Source: an uncultured bacterium | GTDB lineage: Bacteria > Bacillota > Clostridia > Oscillospirales > Ruminococcaceae | Direction: 5' to 3' | Assembly (NCBI GenBank): GCA_905214265.1 | Contig: CAJMLQ010000049.1 | Coordinates: 1-19,301 of the forward strand | Length of the DNA: 19,301 nucleotides | Part shown: one piece after another, positions 7,599 to 14,645 of the stretch | How the letters are laid out: each line of letters begins with the position of its first letter | Position numbering within the stretch: position 1 is the first letter of the stretch | Notes under the pieces: generated by a model | What the model was told of the DNA's origin: nothing | Seen by the model: only the letters and a program-made list of their open reading frames with translations | Databases searched by the model: none | Position numbers and translations under genes: made by a program

Positions 7599-7627
7599 AG
7601 TCTACCGCATCGTTTCACTTTTGGCAA
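7599..7627 (-). promoter_or_regulatory. Promoter of the MGMT-like gene
   Basis: Minus strand: TTGCCA (7622-7627), 17-nt spacer, TAGACT (7599-7604). A perfect 10-bp palindrome GACTATAGTC (7593-7602) overlaps the -10 and could be an operator, but nothing shows what would bind it. Confidence 0.55.
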
Positions 7628-7778
7628 TGAGGCGGTTTGAAAAAAGCGGACCCGGTTTTGCCGGCGCTTTCACCGGCCTTCCCAGGTCTACCCCGTCGCG
7701 CCAAAACATAGAATGTCTTACAGGCTTCGGAATCCCGCTGGGCGGCGCGGGAACGGAAATAGAAAGGCGTTGATAAAA

Positions 7779-10505
7779 GTGAAATTGTTGGACTATCTGG
7801 ATCAGGACCCTTCGTCAGGGGAACAGCTTCCCGCGCCGTACCAGGGGCTCTCTCAGGCGGAAGCGGAGCGCCGTCTGATAAAGCAGGGAAAAAACGTCCT
7901 GCGGGAAGCGAAAAAGGTCCGCCCTTTTGCAATTTTTATCTGCCAATTTAAGGATTTTCTGACCCTGGTGCTCTTAATCTGCACTGCGGTGACGGTTTTT
8001 CTGGGGGATTATATGGAGGCCCTGACCATCGGGGTCATTGTCCTCTGCAACGGCCTTATGGGATTTTTCCAGGAGTTTAAGACGGAGCGCACCCTGGAGG
8101 CTCTGCGCCGGATGGCCGCGCCCAAGGCTAAAGTCTACCGGGACGGCGTTCTCCGGGAGGTCCCGGGGGAGGAACTGGTGGTCGGCGATGTCATCGCCGT
8201 GGAAACCGGTGACCGGGTCCCGGCGGACGCGTGCCTTCTGGAGTCCGCGGCTCTTCAGGCGGATGAATCCATCCTGACTGGAGAGTCAGCACCGGTTTCC
8301 AAGACCGCTGTGCCCGGAGGTACTCCTTCGGAGGGGAACGACCTTCACCAGCTCCATCTTTTGTATATGGGAACAGTGGTCACTGCCGGCCACGGCACCG
8401 CCCAGATCGTTGCGGCGGGCATGGCAACCCAGATGGGCCGCATCGCCGGCATGATCGGAGACATCGCCGAGGAGCCGACCCCCCTGCAGAAACGACTGGA
8501 TGAGCTGGGGCGCTATATCGCCATCGGCTGCCTGCTGATCTGCGCCGTTGTGGCAGGGGCCGGCCTGCTGCGGGGCGAGCCCCTTATCGACATGCTGCTG
8601 ACCGGCGTCAGTTTGGCGGTGGCCGCGGTGCCGGAGGGGCTGCCCGCCATTGTGACCATCTCTCTGGCCCTGGCCGTGGGCCGTATGGTGAAACAGAAAT
8701 CTCTGATCCGCCGCCTTCACGCGGTGGAGACTCTGGGCTGCGCTGACGTCATCTGTTCTGACAAGACCGGCACCCTGACCGAAAACCGAATGACAGTCCA
8801 GGAGATTGTTACTCTGGAGGGCCGGGTCCAGGTGACGGGAAGCGGCTACCAGCGCGCCGGGGAATTTTTGGCGGAGGATGGCCGGACTGTCTCACCCAAC
8901 ACCTTCAAGCCCACCAGGAAACTCCTCGAAATCGCAACGCTCTGCAACAATTCCGCAATCAATGCCAATGGGAAATCCCGGTCCCGAGCCGGAAACCGGG
9001 AGCAGGGGGAGTACGCTGTCAGCGGCGACCCTACGGAGATCGCCCTGCTCGTCATGGCGGCCAAGGCATCCGTGACCCGTCCAGCCCTGTCGGAGGAGTA
9101 CCGCCGTCTCCTGGAAGTCCCCTTTGACAGCCGCAGCAAATGCATGTCCGTGGTAGTGGAAAACCAGGTTGGGGAGCGGTTCCTGCTGGTCAAGGGCGGC
9201 TATGACGTTCTGTTGGGGCGATGCAGCGGAGTGCTGACTGCCGGGGGAGTTCTGCCTCTGACGCCAGCTCACCGCCGCCAGATCGATGCGGAAAATCTGC
9301 GGTTGGCAGGCAGCGCCCTGCGGGTGCTTGGGTTTGCCTACAAACCCCTGTCCGGCGGGAAAAACCTTACGGAGAAAGAGGCGGGAACGGAGCATGGGCT
9401 GGTGTTTGCCGGCCTTGCTGGAATGATGGACCCGCCCCGCCGGGAAGCCAAGGACGCGGTGGCTCTCAGCCGCAGGGCGGGGATTAAGACGGTGATGATC
9501 ACCGGCGACCACAAGGTCACCGCCTGCGCCGTCGCTCGGGAAATCGGCATCTGGCACGAAGGGGATCGGGTTCTCTCCGGCAGCGAAATTTCGACTATGA
9601 CCGAGGAGCAGCTGGGGGGCATCATTGACGAAACCACGGTCTTCGCCCGGGTCAGCCCCAGCGACAAGCTGAAAATTGTCCGCGCTTATAAGAAGCGGGG
9701 GCACATCACCGCGATGACCGGAGACGGCGTCAACGACGCGCCGGCGGTAAAGGAGGCGGATATCGGCGTCTCCATGGGAATTTCCGGCACAGATGTTACA
9801 AAAGAAGCCTCGGATGTGATTCTGATGGATGACAACTTTGCCACCCTAGTGACGGCAGTAAAGGAAGGGCGGGTCATCTATCAGAATATCCGGAAATTTA
9901 TCCGGTATCTGCTTTCCTGCAACATCGGAGAAGTGCTGACGATGTTTCTGGGAATTCTGATGGGGCTTCCGGTGGTGCTTCTGCCCATCCACATCCTTCT
10001 CATCAATCTGGTGACCGATGGGCTGCCCGCCATTGCGCTGGGGCTGGAGCCGCCGGACCGGGACGTGATGAAGCGTCCGCCGCGGCGGTCCTCCGACGGC
10101 ATTTTTTCCGGGGGCCTGCTGACGACGATTCTGTTCCGCGGATGTTTGATCGGCCTGACGACGCTGGCGGTTTTTATCCGGCTAAGCCAGACCTCCAGCC
10201 TGGCGGCGGCCCGTTCCGGGGCGCTGTTTGCGCTGGTGTTCGCCCAGCTGATCCACGTATTCGAATGCAAGAGTGAGGAACGTTCCCTGTTCACCATTAA
10301 CCCGTTCAATAACATAAAGCTGCTGCTGGCTGTGCTGCTATCCACAGCCATTGTTCTGATTGCCGTCTTTTTCCCACCGGCCCAGCTGATTTTCCGGACC
10401 GCGGCTTTGACGGGAGGGCAGGTGCTGACCATTGTGGGCTACCTGATGGTCGCGCCGATTCTGGCGGCGCTGTTGGGGGCGCTGTTCCGGCCAAAACGGA
10501 AATGA
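7779..10505 (+). CDS. Type IIA Ca2+-translocating P-type ATPase
   Basis: The likely start is GTG 7779, 11 nt after AGAAAGG, giving 908 residues; an in-frame ATG at 7713 adds 22 residues with no homology-like character. The enzyme uses ATP to pump Ca2+ out of the cytoplasm. Visible are the actuator TGES (167-170), the phosphorylated Asp328 in DKTGT, and TGDGVND (647-653). Ion-site residues match SERCA: PEGLPA in M4 (285-290), Asn715 and Glu718 in M5 (NIGEV), and Asn743, Thr746 and Asp747 in M6 (NLVTDG). By eye, the M8 segment (VFAQLIHVFECKS) has no Glu where SERCA has Glu908. This points to one Ca2+ per cycle, as in PMR1 and LMCA1. No clear promoter was found in the 190 nt before it. It stands alone and ends at a shared hairpin. 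Confidence 0.93.
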   Translation: MKLLDYLDQDPSSGEQLPAPYQGLSQAEAERRLIKQGKNVLREAKKVRPFAIFICQFKDFLTLVLLICTAVTVFLGDYMEALTIGVIVLCNGLMGFFQEFKTERTLEALRRMAAPKAKVYRDGVLREVPGEELVVGDVIAVETGDRVPADACLLESAALQADESILTGESAPVSKTAVPGGTPSEGNDLHQLHLLYMGTVVTAGHGTAQIVAAGMATQMGRIAGMIGDIAEEPTPLQKRLDELGRYIAIGCLLICAVVAGAGLLRGEPLIDMLLTGVSLAVAAVPEGLPAIVTISLALAVGRMVKQKSLIRRLHAVETLGCADVICSDKTGTLTENRMTVQEIVTLEGRVQVTGSGYQRAGEFLAEDGRTVSPNTFKPTRKLLEIATLCNNSAINANGKSRSRAGNREQGEYAVSGDPTEIALLVMAAKASVTRPALSEEYRRLLEVPFDSRSKCMSVVVENQVGERFLLVKGGYDVLLGRCSGVLTAGGVLPLTPAHRRQIDAENLRLAGSALRVLGFAYKPLSGGKNLTEKEAGTEHGLVFAGLAGMMDPPRREAKDAVALSRRAGIKTVMITGDHKVTACAVAREIGIWHEGDRVLSGSEISTMTEEQLGGIIDETTVFARVSPSDKLKIVRAYKKRGHITAMTGDGVNDAPAVKEADIGVSMGISGTDVTKEASDVILMDDNFATLVTAVKEGRVIYQNIRKFIRYLLSCNIGEVLTMFLGILMGLPVVLLPIHILLINLVTDGLPAIALGLEPPDRDVMKRPPRRSSDGIFSGGLLTTILFRGCLIGLTTLAVFIRLSQTSSLAAARSGALFALVFAQLIHVFECKSEERSLFTINPFNNIKLLLAVLLSTAIVLIAVFFPPAQLIFRTAALTGGQVLTIVGYLMVAPILAALLGALFRPKRK

Positions 10506-10522
10506 ACCAAAGAGAACCGGAA

Positions 10523-10564
10523 AACCGCGGCGTGAAATCAAAGCGATGATTTCACGCCGCGGTT
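10523..10564. terminator. Shared bidirectional hairpin terminator
   Basis: AACCGCGGCGTGAAATCA (10523-10540) pairs perfectly over 18 bp with 10547-10564 around a 6-nt loop. It lies between the convergent Ca2+-ATPase (stop 10505) and the minus-strand membrane-protein gene, whose stop codon ends 1 nt from the stem. The plus side is followed by GTTATTTATG. The minus side has only TT, so bidirectional use is an inference from placement. Confidence 0.75.
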
Positions 10565-10565
10565 G

Positions 10566-11306
10566 TTATTTATGGGGAAGGGGGACGGCCCTTTTTCGCA
10601 GAAAAACTGCAGCCAGAACAAGCGCGGCAGCGCATCCTGCCCACACAAGATCCAAGGGATGGAAGACCGGATGAAAAAGGTCAGACGAACAGAAGACTCC
10701 CTGCTCGTAAAAGATCTTATCGATGAACCGGGTATACTGGAAGGAAGCCTTTGCGGATGAAAGGCGGCTGGTCCTGCGGACCCCTGCTGCCGGGCCGCTA
10801 AAAACGGCTTTGGCCACGGCTTCTAAGTCAGAGGTGCGGACGTAGTAATAGCAAGGATCAGCAGTCTGCCCTGTCACCTGAAACGGTCTTGCATACCGCC
10901 AGCCTTTTTCGTAGGTAGGATAGCCCTGAAGGCCGTATCCCGGATAAAAGCCGTTGAATTCCGGTTCTGGAATCCAATAGACTTCTGTTCCCTTTGCAAT
11001 TTCTGCTGTCAGGCGCATTTCCCCGTTTTCGGCGGTATAATAGGAGATGGTTTTCGGTAAAACCAGCCGGTTTTCCACGGGAATCGCAATGGCGGTTACG
11101 GGAATGGAAAAATAAGGGGAATATACGGATAAGTCCATCTCCTCCATTGAAACACGGAGAAGGTAGGGGGACTCTGCCTGGGGCTGAAATTTCCCTGCGA
11201 TTTGCCGGTTTTGCCGGATCTGCCAGCCGGCGCGGCACAGGGGAACCAGCAGCAGGACCAGTGCCAGAGAGAGAACCCCGAAGGGGATTAGACGGCGCTT
11301 TACCAT
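10566..11306 (-). CDS. Unrecognised membrane protein, second gene of the rex operon
   Basis: This encodes 246 residues from ATG 11306, with GGAGG 5 nt upstream. I do not recognise the family. An N-terminal hydrophobic segment (about 7-24, after MVKRR) and a C-terminal one (about 219-236, followed by RKR) would anchor it at both ends. About 195 residues lie between them, probably outside the cell by the positive-inside rule. That domain is rich in Tyr and Pro (YPGYGLQGYPTY near 121-132). Three cysteines (Cys24, Cys152 and Cys206) are spread along the protein, with a fourth in the last helix. The layout recalls DUF3592-like membrane proteins, but no diagnostic motif supports that. It lies 14 nt behind rex on the same strand, so it should be co-transcribed and perhaps respond to NADH. 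Its role is unknown. Confidence 0.75.
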   Translation of the reverse strand: MVKRRLIPFGVLSLALVLLLVPLCRAGWQIRQNRQIAGKFQPQAESPYLLRVSMEEMDLSVYSPYFSIPVTAIAIPVENRLVLPKTISYYTAENGEMRLTAEIAKGTEVYWIPEPEFNGFYPGYGLQGYPTYEKGWRYARPFQVTGQTADPCYYYVRTSDLEAVAKAVFSGPAAGVRRTSRLSSAKASFQYTRFIDKIFYEQGVFCSSDLFHPVFHPLDLVWAGCAAALVLAAVFLRKRAVPLPHK

Positions 11307-11320
11307 AATGGCCTCCTTTT

Positions 11321-11977
11321 TTAGGAATTCTTTTTCGGCAAGTTCCGCTCGAGCTCATTGACGCGGAAGCAGAGGGTGGACAGGCTGTCTCCCAGATGGA
11401 CGTTTTCCACCACAATGCCGCTGTAGTCCAGCGTCAGGTCATAGTGGCTGAAATTCCAGAAGCCGCGAATTCCATACTTTACCAGGGTTTCCGCCAGCGC
11501 CCGTGCCGCCTCCTTGGGAATGCAGAGGATGGCCACATCGGGATGGTTCGCTTTGCAGAAGGCTTCCAAAGTCGTGCTGTCGCTGACCTGGATACCGCCG
11601 ACGTCCATGCCGACCAGAGCTGGGTTGGTGTCAAAAATAGCCAACAGTTCGAATCCGCGGGAGGAAAAATCCATGTGCAGCGCGATGGCGCGCCCCAAAT
11701 TTCCGGCGCCCAACAAAATCGCCTTGCGGCGTTTGTCCAAGCCAAGAATTTTGCCGATCTCTTCATAGAGATCTTTGACGTTGTAGCCATAACCCTGCTG
11801 TCCGAAACCGCCGAAGCAGTTCAGATCCTGCCGGATCTGGGATGCAGTCAGTCCCATCCGGACGGAGAGGTCACCGGAGGAGATGCGGACAGTGCCGGCA
11901 GCCAGGAGATCTTTTAAAAAACGGTGGTACCGCGGCAGTCGGCGGACGACGGAAAGAGAAACATTTTCTTTTGCCAT
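11321..11977 (-). CDS. rex: Redox-sensing transcriptional repressor Rex
   Basis: This 218-residue protein has the full Rex architecture. An N-terminal winged helix (about 1-80) contains RISSGDLSVRMGLTASQIRQDLNCFGGFGQQGYGY. A Rossmann domain (about 85-200) has the dinucleotide motif GAGNLGRA (90-97). A final helix (FRVNELERN) swaps between subunits in known structures. Rex dimers bind TTGTTAA-N4-TTAACAA operators when NADH is low and leave DNA when the NADH/NAD+ ratio rises, derepressing fermentation and respiration genes. ATG 11977 has AAGGGA about 10 nt upstream. A consensus promoter and Rex-like sites lie in the leader of about 110 nt, pointing to autoregulation. Confidence 0.95.
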   Translation of the reverse strand: MAKENVSLSVVRRLPRYHRFLKDLLAAGTVRISSGDLSVRMGLTASQIRQDLNCFGGFGQQGYGYNVKDLYEEIGKILGLDKRRKAILLGAGNLGRAIALHMDFSSRGFELLAIFDTNPALVGMDVGGIQVSDSTTLEAFCKANHPDVAILCIPKEAARALAETLVKYGIRGFWNFSHYDLTLDYSGIVVENVHLGDSLSTLCFRVNELERNLPKKNS

Positions 11978-12009
11978 ATGCAGCGCGTCCCTTCTTTGCC
12001 TACTATTCG

Positions 12010-12024
12010 TTGTAAAATTAACAA
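12010..12024. promoter_or_regulatory. Second, shortened Rex-like site in the rex leader
   Basis: TTGTAAAATTAACAA contains the outer TTGT and TTAACAA elements of the Rex operator. Its centre is three bases shorter than the usual 18-bp site, so binding is doubtful. It lies about 33 nt before the rex start codon. Confidence 0.35.
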
Positions 12025-12040
12025 TTCGGTTGGAAAAGAA

Positions 12041-12059
12041 AAGGGCAGCAAAGGCCCTT
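12041..12059 (-). other. Hairpin plus T-rich tail in the rex leader
   Basis: AAGGGC and GCCCTT form a 6-bp stem with a 7-nt loop. On the minus strand the stem is followed by TTCTTTTCC, the form of a small intrinsic terminator placed between the rex promoter and rex. It could act as an attenuator or could be fortuitous. No alternative antiterminator pairing was found by eye. Confidence 0.35.
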
Positions 12060-12062
12060 CAA

Positions 12063-12080
12063 CCGTTTATTGCTTAACAA
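12063..12080. promoter_or_regulatory. Candidate Rex operator
   Basis: CCGTTTATTGCTTAACAA matches the Rex consensus TTGTTAA-N4-TTAACAA at 11 of 14 defined positions, with a perfect right half. It lies at about +6 to +23 of the predicted rex transcript. That position suits autorepression. Confidence 0.55.
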
Positions 12081-12092
12081 ACTCATAATTTT

Positions 12093-12122
12093 ATTATACA
12101 GCAGATTGCTGTAAAAAGTCAA
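12093..12122 (-). promoter_or_regulatory. rex promoter
   Basis: Minus strand: TTGACT (12117-12122), 18-nt spacer, TATAAT (12093-12098). Predicted start is near 12086, upstream of the Rex-like sites. Confidence 0.75.
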
Positions 12123-12193
12123 GTTCATGCGGCTATCCTCTATTTTGAGCGCAGGAGTGAAGGAAGGTACTGCTCAATATCTAGTAATAATCC

Positions 12194-12212
12194 GAAAAAA
12201 CGGGCCTTTTTC
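12194..12212 (-). terminator. Weak A/T-stem terminator of the AraC-type gene
   Basis: GAAAAA and TTTTTC flank a GC-rich core, just past the AraC-type stop codon at 12225. The stem is A/T only, so this is a weak candidate. The remaining 12123-12190 stretch shows nothing I can assign. Confidence 0.35.
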
Positions 12213-12224
12213 CGTACATAGTTC

Positions 12225-14384
12225 TTAGATATCAGGCTTTTGGATATTGGAATTTGCATGATTCAACATATCCTTGAATTCTCTTGGACTGACCCCATAT
12301 TTCCTTTTAAATGCTTTATAAAAGCTGTTATAGGAATTAAACCCCACCTCTTTATAAATGAGGTGAAGCGGAATCTTTCCGGTTACGATCAACTCTTTTG
12401 CATCGTTCATCCGTATTTCATTGATCATGCGCGGCACTGTATTCCCATTTTCTTCTTTCATCAGATAAAGAAGATGGTTTTCGGATAAATGAAAGTGTTC
12501 GGCTATTGATGTGACGCATAAATTAGCGTCATGGATATTGGCATGTATGTAGTTCATGATCTGCACTTTTATATCACTTTTTCTTTCTTTTTGCTCGAGG
12601 TTTATCTTTTTACATATTATTTCGATGACGGAGAAGAACTCTTCCTGCATTTCAGCTTGGTTCTTTTTAATACTATATTGGGGAATCGGAAGCGGATCCT
12701 TCTGCAATGAGGAACTGTTCTTGATAACCATTGTAATCACAGTGGAGATTAAATGGTGTTTTTCGAGATCAAAGTCCATCGAGAATAAAGGTTTGATCGA
12801 TTTTATAGCTGCTTCGCGATTTCCTGACGCGATCAGGTGAAACAAATTATCAATATACTCTAGGGAATAGATGTCGTCTCCCTTCAGGGAAACACCCTTT
12901 TCCAGCTGCCGGTAAAAGGAGGAACGTGCTTCCTCGTATGCCTTCCGCAGGTTGGTTGCGCCCTGTGTTACCTCGCTGAAGGCCATATCAATTTTATAAT
13001 GTGGACAATTTGAATGGAACTCGTGAATCAGGGAAAGGAGATGTCGTTGCTCCTTTGCGGGAAGAATGATGATAAAAATATTTTCGCTGATTGTGTGAAC
13101 CAGCCAACTCTGGTCTAAGGCCTTTAAAAAGCCTGAGACAAATGGATAGTCGGGATTCAGTTCACCTCGATCAATCCCAGCGAAGGATATCTTGAGATAA
13201 AAAAGTATATAGTCATTTTTGAGAATCAGAGGAATTTCATATTCAGGAGTCTCGCAATCACCGCCAGCTAGTAAGTAATCGATTAGGTAGAAGGTCATGG
13301 AGACGCGGTATTTTTCCAGCTTTTCTCGATTATCAATGTGAACCATTTTGATGTAATGAAATTCGTTCTTGTCTAAATGAGAATCGTTTCTTGTGTTGAA
13401 TAAAAGAAGCAGGTCCCTAATTGGCTTATACCATTTGAAGGTAAATAGAGCGGCTAAGAGAATTCCCAAAAGATAAGAGAGGACCAGATGCTTCAAAAGG
13501 GTTTGGACTTGAGCGTTGTAAAAGGAATAAAGATCTTGATTGGAGATTCCCAACTCCATTTGGAATTTGTCAACGGCTGTTTGGATGATCGTATATTCGG
13601 AATCCTTCTTTCTTGTGGGCGCTGTTCCGCAGAATAAAATTTCGCTGCTATCAAGAAAAAGGCGGATGTATCCGTTGGAATCGAGAAGATTTTCGAAATT
13701 AAGAGGAAAAAGATTTTCTGCGTTCAGCAGGATAAAGGCAGTCCCCCAATTATTTAAGTGGTTGAACAGTTCGATTTTTACTGGTATGACCCGCTTGTTT
13801 TGATAAATAGGAGAGGAAATACCCGTTTCTGGATATACAACATATTTTTTTTGCGTTTTTTCTGGCGGTGTAGTCAGAATAGCCGGATCCCCCAATGTGT
13901 AGATTTTGAAAAAATCCGTTAAATTATCAAAGGAGTAGTATTTGCTGACCAGAATATTGCTGTTTTGAAACAAAATATAGATATCCACAATATTTTGATG
14001 GAATCCGGAAAAAAACAGCAGGCTATCATTGGCTGAAGACAAGTAGGTGTAGTCTTCCAATTTCAGTTCGTCGCTGATTAATTTTAAACGGCTGAACCCT
14101 TCTGTATTCTGTATATTTTGAACCGTAGTCGACATCAAGTCGAGCTGTTGACTCCAGTCATTTAGAAAAGATTGGCACGCCTTTTGATAATCATTTACTC
14201 TCTTTTGAATTTCGTTTGAATAAGTCTGAAAGAGCGCGGGAATCAGTAAAGCAATCATACAGCTTACAATAATAATATTTGATAAAAAATATTTCCAAAA
14301 CACGCTTTTCTTATTACAAAAAACAGTGACGAGATCATTCAATAGCGATTTAAGCAAGTTCCACTTCACAGCAAATTTTTGCAA
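12225..14384 (-). CDS. Membrane-anchored AraC-family sensor-regulator
   Basis: The best start is TTG 14384, eight nt after a perfect GGAGG (14393-14397), giving 719 residues; the in-frame ATG at 14423 lacks a ribosome binding site and lies only about 20 nt after the predicted transcription start. A first transmembrane helix (about 33-53) is followed by an extracellular sensor domain (about 54-298) and a second helix (about 299-318). The cytoplasmic middle part (about 370-590) resembles the degenerate region of YesN-like regulators. A C-terminal AraC double helix-turn-helix (about 617-712) ends in the typical GFNSYNSFYKAFKRKYGVSPREFK. Such one-protein sensors usually sit next to LplB/YtcP importers and activate them on sensing an external glycan. 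This gene is divergent from exactly such an operon. It is clearly more AT-rich than the genes to its left. Confidence 0.9.
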   Translation of the reverse strand: MQKFAVKWNLLKSLLNDLVTVFCNKKSVFWKYFLSNIIIVSCMIALLIPALFQTYSNEIQKRVNDYQKACQSFLNDWSQQLDLMSTTVQNIQNTEGFSRLKLISDELKLEDYTYLSSANDSLLFFSGFHQNIVDIYILFQNSNILVSKYYSFDNLTDFFKIYTLGDPAILTTPPEKTQKKYVVYPETGISSPIYQNKRVIPVKIELFNHLNNWGTAFILLNAENLFPLNFENLLDSNGYIRLFLDSSEILFCGTAPTRKKDSEYTIIQTAVDKFQMELGISNQDLYSFYNAQVQTLLKHLVLSYLLGILLAALFTFKWYKPIRDLLLLFNTRNDSHLDKNEFHYIKMVHIDNREKLEKYRVSMTFYLIDYLLAGGDCETPEYEIPLILKNDYILFYLKISFAGIDRGELNPDYPFVSGFLKALDQSWLVHTISENIFIIILPAKEQRHLLSLIHEFHSNCPHYKIDMAFSEVTQGATNLRKAYEEARSSFYRQLEKGVSLKGDDIYSLEYIDNLFHLIASGNREAAIKSIKPLFSMDFDLEKHHLISTVITMVIKNSSSLQKDPLPIPQYSIKKNQAEMQEEFFSVIEIICKKINLEQKERKSDIKVQIMNYIHANIHDANLCVTSIAEHFHLSENHLLYLMKEENGNTVPRMINEIRMNDAKELIVTGKIPLHLIYKEVGFNSYNSFYKAFKRKYGVSPREFKDMLNHANSNIQKPDI

Positions 14385-14429
14385 TCTAGACACCTCCGCC
14401 CAGAAAATACAGTTGAAATTCATAAAATA

Positions 14430-14445
14430 TCAAATGTAAATTTGA
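14430..14445. promoter_or_regulatory. Small palindrome at the AraC-type gene transcription start
   Basis: TCAAAT-N4-ATTTGA inverted repeat covers the predicted start of the minus-strand transcript. It could be an operator for autoregulation. AraC proteins more often use direct repeats, so the partner is unknown. Confidence 0.3.
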
Positions 14446-14450
14446 CTAAT

Positions 14451-14479
14451 ATTATATCATGTGCCTTGATCTTCTGCAA
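14451..14479 (-). promoter_or_regulatory. Promoter of the AraC-type regulator
   Basis: Minus strand: TTGCAG (14474-14479), 17-nt spacer, consensus TATAAT (14451-14456). It predicts a start near 14444 and a leader of about 60 nt to the TTG start. Confidence 0.75.
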
Positions 14480-14501
14480 GAGTTGAAATCTGATTCCGGT
14501 T

Positions 14502-14581
14502 TTTTTCATAGTAATTGAGATTTTTCACACTGCCGGCAGATGAATTTATGAGGGGTTTGTCACAGTATATCTGATTTTTCA
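14502..14581 (+). repeat. TTTTTCA direct repeats before the importer promoter
   Basis: GATTTTTCA occurs at 14519-14527 and again at 14573-14581, exactly 54 bp apart (about five helical turns). A related TTTTTCA lies at 14502-14508. The right copy ends two bases before the candidate -35. In-phase direct repeats upstream of and next to a -35 are where AraC activators commonly bind, but this is inference from layout. Confidence 0.4.
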
Positions 14582-14583
14582 TG

Positions 14584-14613
14584 TTTACAGTGATGAAGTA
14601 CCTGTAGTATCAT
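14584..14613 (+). promoter_or_regulatory. Candidate promoter of the importer operon
   Basis: TTTACA (14584-14589), 18-nt spacer, TATCAT (14608-14613). Each box has one mismatch to consensus. A weak promoter of this kind suits activation by the divergent AraC-type regulator. The rest of the intergenic region (14385-14645) holds the regulator promoter and the direct repeats. Confidence 0.5.
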
Positions 14614-14645
14614 GAAACCAAAGGAACTGAAGGAGGAGAGTATGA

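Noticed and set aside
7659..7676. Short GCCGG...CCGGC hairpin before the Ca2+-ATPase
   Set aside because: It has only a 5-bp stem, no T-tract, and no aptamer-like flanking structure, so there is no basis to call a riboswitch or terminator.
7713..7778. Upstream ATG adding 22 residues to the Ca2+-ATPase
   Set aside because: It has no ribosome binding site, and the added Arg/Asn/Gly-rich residues look non-coding. GTG 7779 has AGAAAGG upstream and gives the family's usual length.
8892..9704. Minus-strand open frame of 270 codons
   Set aside because: It lies inside the Ca2+-ATPase, which has all catalytic motifs in the plus frame. There is no ribosome binding site and no recognisable domain.
14642..14644. 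ATG four bases before the LplB-like start
   Set aside because: It is in another frame and soon departs from any permease-like sequence. The 14646 frame gives the full permease.
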